Shown: in pieces, positions 7,570 through 13,634 of the stretch
Layout of the letters: each line of letters opens with the position of its first letter
Numbering within the stretch: the first letter of the stretch is position 1
DNA from: DATEEW01 sp035273665
Lineage (GTDB): Bacteria > Pseudomonadota > Gammaproteobacteria > Burkholderiales > SG8-39
DNA: 13,634 bases
Assembly (NCBI GenBank): GCA_035273665.1
Contig: DATEOW010000151.1
Location: 1-13,634 of the forward strand
Reading direction: 5' to 3'
Notes under the pieces: generated by a model
The model's input: only the letters and a program-made list of their open reading frames with translations
The model's database searches: none
What the model was told of the DNA's origin: nothing
Program-made: the position numbers and the translations under genes

Positions 7570-8804
7570 CTGACCGATCATCCTCCGTGGATACATCACT
7601 GGCGACGCCCGTCATAGTCGTGCTGGCGATGGCGAACTTCGCCATCGCATTAACGTACAGCGCGATCGTACCGCTCATCCCGATCCTGCTCGACAGTGCC
7701 GACGATGCGCAAAAAGGAATGGGCGCTCATACCGGAGGGGTGACTAGCGTCTATATGTTTGCGCTGTTTGCTGGGGCGCTTGCGTCTCGCCGCATGAGTG
7801 AGCGGTTCAGCAGCCGCCGGCTGGTGGCGGGAGCGCTACTTGGTAACGCGCTTGCCACCATTGGGCTCGCCCTCTCTAGCGGGCTGTCGGCTATCTATGT
7901 ACTGAGGGCCTTCGGCGGATTCATTGCCGGGGTCGCGGCGCCCGTCACCGCCACCAAAATCGCCATGGTGCAGGGCCCCGAAAGACGGGCGCGGCTTTTC
8001 GCCCTTATGGGCATGGCAACCTTGGTCGGCTATCTGCTGGGTCCGGGCGTTTCCGCCGGCATTTTATCGATCACGACGGAATTCATTTCGCAACGAGCCC
8101 TTTTGCCGCTTGCCGCGCCCGCTGCACTTGCATTTGCGGTGGCAATCGCCGTGCTTCTATGCAAGGAATGGCGTGAAGGCAAGGCGCCTGGCCCGAATGT
8201 GGGAGCAAACGTGAGACATCCACTACCCCACCGGCTGGTTGGGGCGAACTTCATCGGCCAGCTCGGCTTGGCAGCATTCGAGGTATTACTATTGCTTGTT
8301 GCGATGCGCGGATTCGGAGCGGAGCCCGGCACACTGGCAGCACTGTTCGCGGAGTGCACACTGGTCATGATTGTTGTGCAACTGGCGCTGTTCATGTTGC
8401 CGACGTTGGCGAATCAGCGTTTTGTACCGACTATCGCGTTTCTCGCACTGATGATAGGCACCGGCCTACTTGGACTCGCGAACGAAATTGAAACTCTTTA
8501 TATCGCGGTATTCACCGTCGCGGGTGCGTCCGCTTGGCTCTCATTGAACATCAGCCTGGCGGCCAGCAAAGCCGGCAGCCATCACTCGTCCGTATCGCAC
8601 GTGATGGCTACGATCGCCGCGGCGGCGACTCTCGGGCAGGGGTTCGGCGCGACCCTCGCTGGCGCGCTGTACGACGGTATGGAAGCGTCCGGCGCATGGG
8701 TTGTGTCCTTGATCATGGCAGGCGCAGGGGTCGTGGCCATGCACCAATGGCGTTCGCGTCCTCCGTCAATTGCCGCGCAAGTAATCAAGAAAGAAACGAT
8801 TTAA
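7539..8804 (+). CDS. Major facilitator superfamily (MFS) transporter
   Basis: The product is about 420 residues, largely hydrophobic helices consistent with 12 membrane spans, the size of a single-substrate or drug/metabolite MFS exporter in the inner membrane. The first span is TPVIVVLAMANFAIALTYSA. After the second span comes a loop in the motif-A position, AGALASRRMSERFSSRR, which lacks the usual GxLaDrxG acidic residue but keeps the arginine-rich turn. A long central loop (about 207-225) separates the two halves. The substrate cannot be told from sequence. Two starts are possible: ATG 7539, with AAGAGG only one base upstream (too close), and ATG 7566, which overlaps the stop of the leader frame as ATGA. 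The 7566 start gives 412 residues and may be the true one. The FtsH-like remnant begins nine bases after its stop, so all of this was probably one transcript. Confidence 0.85.
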   Translation: MPSSSAVIYMTDRSSSVDTSLATPVIVVLAMANFAIALTYSAIVPLIPILLDSADDAQKGMGAHTGGVTSVYMFALFAGALASRRMSERFSSRRLVAGALLGNALATIGLALSSGLSAIYVLRAFGGFIAGVAAPVTATKIAMVQGPERRARLFALMGMATLVGYLLGPGVSAGILSITTEFISQRALLPLAAPAALAFAVAIAVLLCKEWREGKAPGPNVGANVRHPLPHRLVGANFIGQLGLAAFEVLLLLVAMRGFGAEPGTLAALFAECTLVMIVVQLALFMLPTLANQRFVPTIAFLALMIGTGLLGLANEIETLYIAVFTVAGASAWLSLNISLAASKAGSHHSSVSHVMATIAAAATLGQGFGATLAGALYDGMEASGAWVVSLIMAGAGVVAMHQWRSRPPSIAAQVIKKETI

Positions 8805-8813
8805 GGGGGCGGC

Positions 8814-9175
8814 GTGCAAGAAAATCTCAAAGATTTGCCCATCTGGTACTTCATCGTGGCATTTCGTCGCGATCGTACTTCTACAGAAGGCGCTTGACCC
8901 GCGTCACACCGAAACGCTAGCCTACAGAGAATTTAAAGCGCTGGTACGCGCCGGCAAACTGAGCGACGTGGCGCTCGATGAGCAGATAGTGCGCGGTAAG
9001 ATCAACTTCGAGGGGATCGATCAGGTGCTCCCTAACGGGCGGGCGGCCGCGATTGCCAAAGGCGCCCGACGTGACGCAAAAATTTGCCACGATACTCGTG
9101 GTAGCCACCCGAAAGGGCACCGTGTCGGTCATCGATATGCAGGAGATGGCATACGGCACTGCGTGCACGAAATGA
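8814..9175 (+). pseudogene. Remnant of an FtsH-type membrane AAA protease N-terminus, with two frameshifts
   Basis: A GTG at 8814, behind AAGGGGGCGGC, begins VQENLKDLPIWYFIVA. The frame then shifts by one extra base in the TTT run at 8862-8865 and continues as FVAIVLLQKALDPRHTETL, then YREFKALVRAGKLSDVALDE and the stretch ending GIDQVLPNGRAAAIAKG. A second one-base shift near 9061 leads to APDVTQKFATILVV, and the frame ends at TGA 9173-9175. A short cytoplasmic tip, one membrane span, then Y-x-E-F-x-x-L-V-x-x-G-K and a small periplasmic domain is the N-terminal (FtsH_ext) plan of FtsH proteases. The second membrane span, the AAA ATPase domain and the HEXXH zinc site are all absent. Read in one frame it encodes nothing intact. 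Resemblance fades after about 9107. Sequencing error is unlikely to explain both shifts plus the loss of some 500 residues. Confidence 0.68.
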
Positions 9176-9290
9176 GTAGGGACGGTTTTCGCTTTGACCT
9201 CGCGGGCCAGAGAGATCTGCGCCCCTTGCCGTGGTTGCGCTATAGAGTTGCGGCATATTCGCTGATAGTCCTTATGCGGGACGCTGCGTC
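9176..9290. other. Unassigned stretch between the FtsH remnant and the Cls-like gene
   Basis: With the remnant before it, this completes the 486-base interval 8805-9290 that lacks an intact gene. One frame stays open to 9294 and contains RPLPWLRYRVAAYSLIVL, which looks mildly hydrophobic but matches no family I recognise. No repeat, terminator or promoter is evident. GGGA at 9278-9281 is the likely ribosome site for the TTG at 9291. Confidence 0.4.
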
Positions 9291-10751
9291 TTGAATCTTT
9301 GCTGCCCCGATCCGCTGAGCGATGGCCCGCAGCGACTGCTTGCGGAGCAGGCGCTATCCCGCGCTGGCGGCGCTCCGTTGGTGCAAGGAAACAGCGTACG
9401 CATCCTCAAAGATGCGGAGGAACATTTTCCCGCGTGGCTTTCGGTGATCGCTTCGGCCCAGCGGACGGTGTTTCTGGAAAACTATATCTTCGCCGACGAT
9501 GAGGTCGGAAGTGAGTTTGTCTCGGCGCTCGCGGCGAGGGCGCGCGATGGTGTGCGTGTGCGGGTGATTTGCGATTGGTTGGGCAGTATTCGTACGAGCG
9601 GGCGCTTTTGGCATCCGTTAATGTTGGCGGGCGGCGAGGTGCGTATTTTCAACCCGCCGCAACTGGCAAGGCCTTTTGGCTGGCTCACGCGCGACCATCG
9701 AAAGATGCTGACCGTGGACGGTCGCATCGGTTTTATCACCGGATTATGCGTCAGCAGCAAATGGCTCGGCGACCCGGCTCGAGGCGTGGCGCCCTGGCGT
9801 GACACCGGTGTTGAGATACGAGGGCCGGCGCTCCGCGCGATCGAGGACGCATTCGCTCAGACTTGGGCGGCGATCGGGACGCCGCTCCCGGAGGAGGAAC
9901 TAACGCCTGTCGCCGAAATGCCGGAGGCCGGCGACGTCGCGTTGCGCGTGCTTGCCGCCACGCCGAACCTTGGGCGGCTATATCGGCTAGACCAGCTAAT
10001 TGCCGCCATCGCCCGCGAACGACTCTGGCTGGCCGATGCTTATTTCATTGGCGTGGCGCCTTACGTGCAGGCACTAAGGTCAGCAGCGCTCGACGGCGTT
10101 GACGTGCGGCTTCTAGTGCCCGGCGCGAGCGATCTACCGCTGGTGCGCACCGTCTCGCGAGCAGGTTACCGCCCTTTGCTAGACGCCGGAGTACGCGTGT
10201 TCGAATGGAACGGCCCAATGTTGCACGCCAAAACCGCGGTTGCTGATAGTCGGTGGGCGCGCATCGGGTCGACCAACCTCAACATCTCGAGCTGGCTCGG
10301 TAACTACGAACTTGATGTGGCGGTCGAGGACACACGCTTTGCGGTGGCAATGGAACATATGTATGAGGAAGATTTGCGCAATGCCACAGAGATCATCCTC
10401 GGTGTGCGAGGGCGGGTTTGCCCTATGGTGGACATGCCGCGCCATCATAGGAGGGGGGATGGGAGCGCATCGCGTGCAGCGGCCGGCGCCATCCGCCTCG
10501 GCCACAGCGTCGGGGCGGCCATCGCCGACCGCCGAAATCTAGGGCCAGCCGAGGCAGGCATCATGACGGCTGCAGGATTCGCTTTGCTTGGGCTTGCCGC
10601 CATCGGATTGATTTGGCCGTATGCGCTGGCTCTTCCTCTCTGCGCATTCGCCATTTGGATGGGCATCGCCCTATTGTCTCGTGCCCGCGCGATGCGGCGC
10701 GTATCGGCAAGCGGCGACCTCGCGACGAGTCGAAAGGCGGCAGAAAAGTGA
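9291..10751 (+). CDS. Cardiolipin synthase / phospholipase D-like protein with a C-terminal membrane hairpin
   Basis: Members of this family transfer phosphatidyl groups to make cardiolipin, or hydrolyse phospholipids. Both catalytic HKD motifs are intact: HRKMLTVD (His136, Lys138, Asp143) and HAKTAVAD (His312, Lys314, Asp319) followed by IGSTN. The 486 residues start at a TTG, 9291, with GGGA nine bases upstream. No ATG is available before the conserved LLAEQALSRAGG and RILKDAEEHFPAWL segments, so TTG is favoured. Unlike E. coli ClsA there is no N-terminal membrane pair. Instead two spans lie at the C-terminus (about 426-444 and 446-464), after a basic linker (RHHRRGD). This resembles the ClsB-like group more than ClsA. 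It follows the FtsH remnant directly, and 110 non-coding bases separate it from the next gene. A lipid-remodelling role under stress is inference, and a toxin-type PLD is less likely. Confidence 0.86.
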   Translation: MNLCCPDPLSDGPQRLLAEQALSRAGGAPLVQGNSVRILKDAEEHFPAWLSVIASAQRTVFLENYIFADDEVGSEFVSALAARARDGVRVRVICDWLGSIRTSGRFWHPLMLAGGEVRIFNPPQLARPFGWLTRDHRKMLTVDGRIGFITGLCVSSKWLGDPARGVAPWRDTGVEIRGPALRAIEDAFAQTWAAIGTPLPEEELTPVAEMPEAGDVALRVLAATPNLGRLYRLDQLIAAIARERLWLADAYFIGVAPYVQALRSAALDGVDVRLLVPGASDLPLVRTVSRAGYRPLLDAGVRVFEWNGPMLHAKTAVADSRWARIGSTNLNISSWLGNYELDVAVEDTRFAVAMEHMYEEDLRNATEIILGVRGRVCPMVDMPRHHRRGDGSASRAAAGAIRLGHSVGAAIADRRNLGPAEAGIMTAAGFALLGLAAIGLIWPYALALPLCAFAIWMGIALLSRARAMRRVSASGDLATSRKAAEK

Positions 10752-10781
10752 AAATCCCGCCGGGCCTCACACGCAGCATGT

Positions 10782-10795
10782 TTGACCCACATCAA
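10782..10795 (+). promoter_or_regulatory. FNR/Anr-type (Crp-Fnr family) binding box
   Basis: TTGAC-CCAC-ATCAA matches the FNR/Anr consensus TTGAT-N4-ATCAA at nine of ten defined positions. It lies in the short non-coding gap before the DUF2933 gene. Its centre (10788.5) is about 42 to 46 bases upstream of the start expected from the -10-like CAATAT (10819-10824) or TATAGA (10822-10827). That is close to the -41.5 spacing of class II activated FNR promoters. A search by eye for the same pattern found no second copy in the window. Confidence 0.5.
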
Positions 10796-10818
10796 CACCG
10801 ACCAAGCCAACCCGTCCA

Positions 10819-10827
10819 CAATATAGA
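10819..10827 (+). promoter_or_regulatory. -10-like element downstream of the FNR/Anr-type box
   Basis: CAATATAGA contains two overlapping -10 candidates, CAATAT and TATAGA. No -35 hexamer exists at 16-18 bases, which is what an activator-dependent promoter would show. Transcription would start about 30 bases before the ATG at 10862. Confidence 0.4.
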
Positions 10828-10861
10828 AAGTAGAAAGGCAGTTATTCAATATGGAGAAAAA

Positions 10862-11083
10862 ATGGCTCACGAGCACGCGCATGGCGATACACCTCCTAGA
10901 CGCTCCGCCACTTTTAAATGGCTCGCGATCGGGCTTTTAGTGGTAGCAGCGATCCTCTTTATCGCTCAGCACTGGGTGCATGTGCCCCGATTCCTGCCTT
11001 ATTTGTTGATCGCGCTGTGTCCGCTTATGCATCTGTTTCACGGCCATGGCGGTCACGGTCATAAAGACTCGGATGGCAAGTAA
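10862..11083 (+). CDS. Small DUF2933-type membrane protein
   Basis: The 73-residue product begins with a His-containing tail (MAHEHAHGD), has a hydrophobic span LAIGLLVVAAILFIAQHW, a short loop VHVPRFLP, a second span YLLIALCPLMHLFHG, and ends in a Gly/His-rich tail, HGGHGHKDSDGK. The CPLMHLFHGHGGHGH ending is characteristic of the DUF2933 family, small inner-membrane proteins often found beside heavy-metal efflux genes. Their biochemical role is not established, but the cysteine and histidines suggest metal contact. The start ATG at 10862 has GGAG at 10853-10856, five bases before it. A competing ATG at 10851 is in another frame. It appears to be expressed from its own upstream region with the FNR/Anr-like box, and the next gene starts 25 bases downstream. 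Confidence 0.85.
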   Translation: MAHEHAHGDTPPRRSATFKWLAIGLLVVAAILFIAQHWVHVPRFLPYLLIALCPLMHLFHGHGGHGHKDSDGK

Positions 11084-11108
11084 GAGCCGGTCCCGCTAAA
11101 CTTTGCCC

Positions 11109-11522
11109 ATGCCTATCTTTGCCAAGACCTTCAAACAGCGCGTCGCAAGTACGCTTGCGTTGGCATTGCTGTTCATGCAAATGGCGACGGCGGCCTACGC
11201 CTGCAACATGCCGGTTGAAAAACCGACCGCTATTGCAGCTCTGGCGACAATAGAAGGTTGTGTCGAGCACCAGGACGCCAGCGGAACCATGAGCGATCCC
11301 GCCCAGCCGGCCTTGTGTATCCACCATTGCCAGACGGATGGCGGGACTTCCGAACCGCCCTCGGGGAATGTGCAGCTGCCGATTGCAGCACCGGCGCTGC
11401 TTGCAACCGCCCTCGTTCTGTCGACCGCCGTGCCGAACTCTTCGTCAGTCTTCCTTCCACGTGTCCCCCCGCGGCAAAGCGCTCCGCCGTTGAGCGTTCT
11501 TCACTGCTGCTATCGCATTTGA
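11109..11522 (+). CDS. Small exported Cys/His-containing protein preceding the metal efflux operon
   Basis: The 137-residue product starts with a basic tip and hydrophobic core (TLALALLFMQMATAAYA) and a likely signal-peptidase site after residue 31, AYA-C. The lipobox is not canonical. The mature part carries Cys32, Cys51 (CVEH), Cys70 and Cys74 (CIHHC), and ends PPLSVLHCCYRI with a CC pair. Its size, export signal and position ahead of an RND metal efflux set recall the small CzcI/CopL-type proteins, but I cannot assign it to a named family. The ATG at 11109 lacks a Shine-Dalgarno. A TTG at 11103 in the same frame is an alternative start. TAAACT at 11097-11102 could be a -10 element for a nearly leaderless mRNA. 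A periplasmic metal-binding or regulatory role is inference. Confidence 0.65.
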   Translation: MPIFAKTFKQRVASTLALALLFMQMATAAYACNMPVEKPTAIAALATIEGCVEHQDASGTMSDPAQPALCIHHCQTDGGTSEPPSGNVQLPIAAPALLATALVLSTAVPNSSSVFLPRVPPRQSAPPLSVLHCCYRI

Positions 11523-11565
11523 TTCGCTGACCCGGTATCGCGCTCCGCGCGTCGACGTAACTTGG

Positions 11566-11592
11566 GTCGGAATCGGCGATTTGCCCTCCGAC
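11566..11592 (+). repeat. Imperfect hairpin in the leader of the cusC-like gene
   Basis: GTCGGA at 11566-11571 pairs with TCCGAC at 11587-11592, and an inner GGC-GATTT-GCC adds three pairs after a small internal loop. No T-run follows. It lies in the 122-base gap between the exported protein gene and the outer-membrane gene, so it may be a processing or attenuation structure. Confidence 0.3.
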
Positions 11593-11605
11593 AGCTGTAG
11601 CAAGA

Positions 11606-11621
11606 GGCCCTTTACCGGGCC
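11606..11621 (+). repeat. Short hairpin just upstream of the cusC-like gene
   Basis: GGCCC (11606-11610) and GGGCC (11617-11621) form a five-pair stem with the six-base loop TTTACC. It sits directly before GGGAGAAGGG, the likely ribosome site region of the gene starting at 11645, so it could affect translation. No T-run follows it, so it is not a standard terminator. Confidence 0.3.
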
Positions 11622-11644
11622 GATTGGGAGAAGGGCGCAAGGAC

Positions 11645-12922
11645 ATGATTCGTTCAATTTTGAGTGCTGCGCGCATCGCCGCGGCACTTGGTTTAGGGAT
11701 GGCTCTTGGCATTCCAGGCGCGTTAGCGCAAGCAGAGCCTCCAGGGGCAAGCATCGAAAGCCTGCTCGACTACGCCCGCGAGCAGAACGCCGAATACGCG
11801 GCAATGCGATATGAGGCGCAAGCCTGGCGAGAACGTGTAGAACCCGCAGGTGCACTGCCTGACCCGAGGCTTCGGGTTGAACTGCAAGACATCACCCGAA
11901 GGGGCGAGCGCAACGCAAGCTTGGATCCGTCCAAAGTGGGCCAGACGCGCTACCTCTTCATGCAGGATCTGCCATGGTTCGGTAAGCGCGCGCTGAAAGA
12001 AGAGGCGGCAGCTCTGGAAGCGAACGCGGCCGACGCGCTCGCTTTAGGCAACTGGACCGAAATTGCCGCCCTGCTCAAGCAAATCCATATTCAACGCTAC
12101 TTCCTCTCCCATAACGAGCGGCTGACGCGCGAGCAACTCGACCTTGTGACGCGGATTGAGCGCATCGCCCAGGTTCGCTATGCCAACGGACTTGCACCTC
12201 AGCAGGACGCGATTCGCGCCCAGGTCGAGCAAACGACCATGCGTCAGGACCTCATCATGCTGGAGGCCGAACGACGCAGTTTGGCCGCGCGCCTGAACGC
12301 GCTTTTGAATCGGCCTGCCCATTCGCCGCTGGCGGAGCCGCGATCGATTCCTGCGCTCCCGCAAGTAGTCAGTGTGGAGGAAGTGCTGCAACGAGCGCGC
12401 ATGGCCAATCCTCAACTCTTAGCCGAAGCGAGCCGGATCGGAGCCGCAGAGAAGAACAGAGACCTTGCATATCGCAACCGCTATCCCGACGTGACGCTCG
12501 GTGTCGCGCCGATGCAGGAGGGAAATTCCATACGCGAATGGGAGCTGATGCTCGAAGTCAGTATCCCTTTGCAACAAGGCACTCGCCGCAGCCAGGAACG
12601 CGAAGCAGGTGCAATGCTCGCCGCAGCGCGCGCCCGGCATGAGGCCGCATCTCAGAAGGTCACGGCGGAACTGGCACAAATCGTCTTTGCGTACCAGGCG
12701 GCCGTCCAAACCGAGGCGAGCGTCTCCACAAGCTTGCTGCCGCAAGCGACGCTTTCCATGCAATCGGCCGTGGCGGGCTATGAGAACGGCAAGGTCGATT
12801 TCGCCACCTTGATCGACGCTCAGCGGGCCGTCACCCAAGCGCGCCTCAGCGAACTCAAGGCCCAGGCGGAGCGTCAGCTTCGATGGGTCGACATTCAAAA
12901 ACTAACGGGAGAGTCGCAATGA
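11645..12922 (+). CDS. TolC-family outer-membrane factor of a heavy-metal RND efflux system (CusC/CzcC-like)
   Basis: These proteins form the trimeric outer-membrane channel of tripartite efflux pumps. The 425-residue product has a signal peptide (hydrophobic AARIAAALGLGMALGIPG, likely cut after ALA at residue 28), then two repeated coiled-coil/beta halves rich in Ala, Gln, Glu and Arg. Recognisable segments are DPRLRVELQDI, FMQDLPWFGKR, ARYANGLAPQQ-like RYANGLAPQQDAIRAQVE, and late in the protein YENGKVDFATLIDAQRAV, which is typical of CzcC/CusC proteins. No N-terminal lipobox cysteine is seen, unlike E. coli CusC. ATG 11645 is preferred. The frame extends back to a TTG at 11624 without adding signal-peptide features. 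The stop TGA overlaps the next ATG as ATGA (12919-12922), so translation of the channel and the adaptor is coupled. Confidence 0.9.
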   Translation: MIRSILSAARIAAALGLGMALGIPGALAQAEPPGASIESLLDYAREQNAEYAAMRYEAQAWRERVEPAGALPDPRLRVELQDITRRGERNASLDPSKVGQTRYLFMQDLPWFGKRALKEEAAALEANAADALALGNWTEIAALLKQIHIQRYFLSHNERLTREQLDLVTRIERIAQVRYANGLAPQQDAIRAQVEQTTMRQDLIMLEAERRSLAARLNALLNRPAHSPLAEPRSIPALPQVVSVEEVLQRARMANPQLLAEASRIGAAEKNRDLAYRNRYPDVTLGVAPMQEGNSIREWELMLEVSIPLQQGTRRSQEREAGAMLAAARARHEAASQKVTAELAQIVFAYQAAVQTEASVSTSLLPQATLSMQSAVAGYENGKVDFATLIDAQRAVTQARLSELKAQAERQLRWVDIQKLTGESQ

Positions 12923-13634
12923 GGAAGCATCTGAAACTCGTTGTCGCGGCGGTCGCCCTAACGGGGCTTTCGCTGTTCGCTGGGTATTGGATCGGCACGC
13001 GTGGCGACGAGGACCAGTCAAACACGACGAACCGGGCAAGCGGAAGCGTCGCGGCCGAAAGCGGGGAGCGCAAAGTTCTCTACTACCGCAACCCCATGGG
13101 CTTGGCCGACACCTCTCCTGCGCCGAAGAAAGACCCGATGGGCATGGATTACATCCCCGTCTACGCTGACGAAGCGCAGCAAGACGGCCCTTCCAATGCC
13201 CTGCAAATCACCACCGAAAAAATTCAGAAGCTCGGTGTGCGCACCGAAGCAGCGCAGGTCCGTGCCCTCGATGCCACCGTTCGAGCGGTGGGACGCGTGG
13301 AACCGAACGAGCGTCGGCAATATACGATCGCACCGAAATTTGAGGGCTATGTGGAGCGCCTGCACGTTAACGCCACGGGCCAGCTTGTCAGCAAGGGGCA
13401 GGCACTTTTTGAGGCGTACAGCCCAGAACTGATCTCTGCTCAGCGCGAATACGCCCTTGCCATTCAGGGCGTCGAATCCCTCAAAGGCGGCAGCGAAGAG
13501 GCCCAGCGCAGCATGCGCGATCTTGCGCATTCCAGTCTTTCGCGCCTTAGGAACTGGGACATCTCCGACGCGCAGATTCAGGCGCTCGCACGCTCGGGAG
13601 AGACTCGAAGGACGCTTACGTTTAGGTCTCCCGT
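12919..13634 (+). CDS. RND efflux membrane-fusion (periplasmic adaptor) protein, CusB-like, 3'-truncated by the window edge
   Basis: This adaptor links the inner-membrane RND pump to the outer-membrane channel. The frame has no stop and runs off the window, with 238 codons visible. It opens with a basic tip and one membrane segment (LVVAAVALTGLSLFAGYWIG, about 7-26). It then has a heavy-metal-binding domain, YYRNPMG (56-61 region) to KKDPMGMDYIPVY (about 70-82), whose methionines match the CusB-type Cu(I)/Ag(I)-binding N-terminus. The lipoyl/barrel-type hybrid follows: GRVEPNERR, APKFEGYVERLHVNATGQLV, and YSPELISAQREY at about 167-178. The domain points to copper or silver rather than the Czc-type cobalt/zinc/cadmium pumps, though that is inference. 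It overlaps the channel gene by four bases. The RND pump gene (cusA-like) should follow. Confidence 0.92.
   Translation, partial: MRKHLKLVVAAVALTGLSLFAGYWIGTRGDEDQSNTTNRASGSVAAESGERKVLYYRNPMGLADTSPAPKKDPMGMDYIPVYADEAQQDGPSNALQITTEKIQKLGVRTEAAQVRALDATVRAVGRVEPNERRQYTIAPKFEGYVERLHVNATGQLVSKGQALFEAYSPELISAQREYALAIQGVESLKGGSEEAQRSMRDLAHSSLSRLRNWDISDAQIQALARSGETRRTLTFRSP

Noticed and set aside
8895..8908. TTGACCCGCGTCAC as a second FNR/Anr-like box
   Set aside because: The second half-site (GTCAC) does not match ATCAA well, and it lies within the former ftsH coding sequence.
10445..10882. Minus-strand open frame of 145 codons across the end of the Cls-like gene and the following gap
   Set aside because: It would cover the Cls membrane hairpin region and the FNR-like box, and its translation has no recognisable features.
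11230..11754. Minus-strand open frame of 174 codons spanning the exported-protein gene and the cusC leader
   Set aside because: No family resemblance and low-complexity Arg/Ala/Ser content. The + strand has a signal peptide and conserved-looking cysteines.
13018..13530. Minus-strand open frame of 170 codons
   Set aside because: It lies fully antisense to the CusB-like adaptor, whose domain motifs are clear on the + strand.

Overview
The window is GC-rich (about 60% by eye) and almost fully coding. Every gene I can support lies on the + strand. Codon use, gene content and the style of the encoded proteins suggest a beta-proteobacterium, most likely Burkholderiales (Burkholderia, Paraburkholderia, Caballeronia or Cupriavidus type). 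That assignment is inference from protein resemblance, not from a marker gene. No rRNA, tRNA, CRISPR array, insertion sequence or integrase is visible.

Layout. (a) 1-4813: the 3' part of an alpha-glucan phosphorylase gene cut by the window edge; an accessory UbiB/AarF (ABC1) atypical kinase with a C-terminal membrane hairpin; a possible His-rich small frame overlapping its end; and an MgtC/SapB-DUF4010 integral membrane protein. (b) 4873-8804: a divergent phosphoketolase-family (XFP-like) enzyme with an excellent Shine-Dalgarno, a 160-base leader with an odd open frame and a hairpin, and an MFS transporter. (c) 8805-9290: no intact gene. It holds a twice-frameshifted remnant of the N-terminus of an FtsH-type membrane protease, followed by sequence I cannot identify. 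(d) 9291-10751: a phospholipase D/cardiolipin-synthase-like enzyme with two HKD motifs and a C-terminal membrane hairpin. (e) 10752-13634: a short non-coding gap with an FNR/Anr-type box, a small DUF2933 membrane protein, a small exported Cys-containing protein, and the start of a Cus/Czc-type heavy-metal RND efflux operon (outer-membrane TolC-like protein, then a membrane-fusion protein running off the window; an RND pump gene is expected next).

How the genes could work together. Regions a-d read as a stress and energy-survival island. Glycogen phosphorolysis would yield glucose-1-phosphate. A phosphoketolase-type enzyme could turn sugar phosphates into acetyl phosphate, if it has that activity. 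UbiB, Cls, FtsH and MgtC/DUF4010 families relate to membrane lipids, quinones and envelope stress. The FNR/Anr-like box suggests low-oxygen control of at least the DUF2933 gene. The mix recalls the low-oxygen-activated (lxa) locus of Burkholderia cenocepacia and the stress-tolerance islands carrying ftsH copies, but that comparison is from memory and unverified. Region e is a copper/silver (or related metal) export module joined to the island's 3' side.
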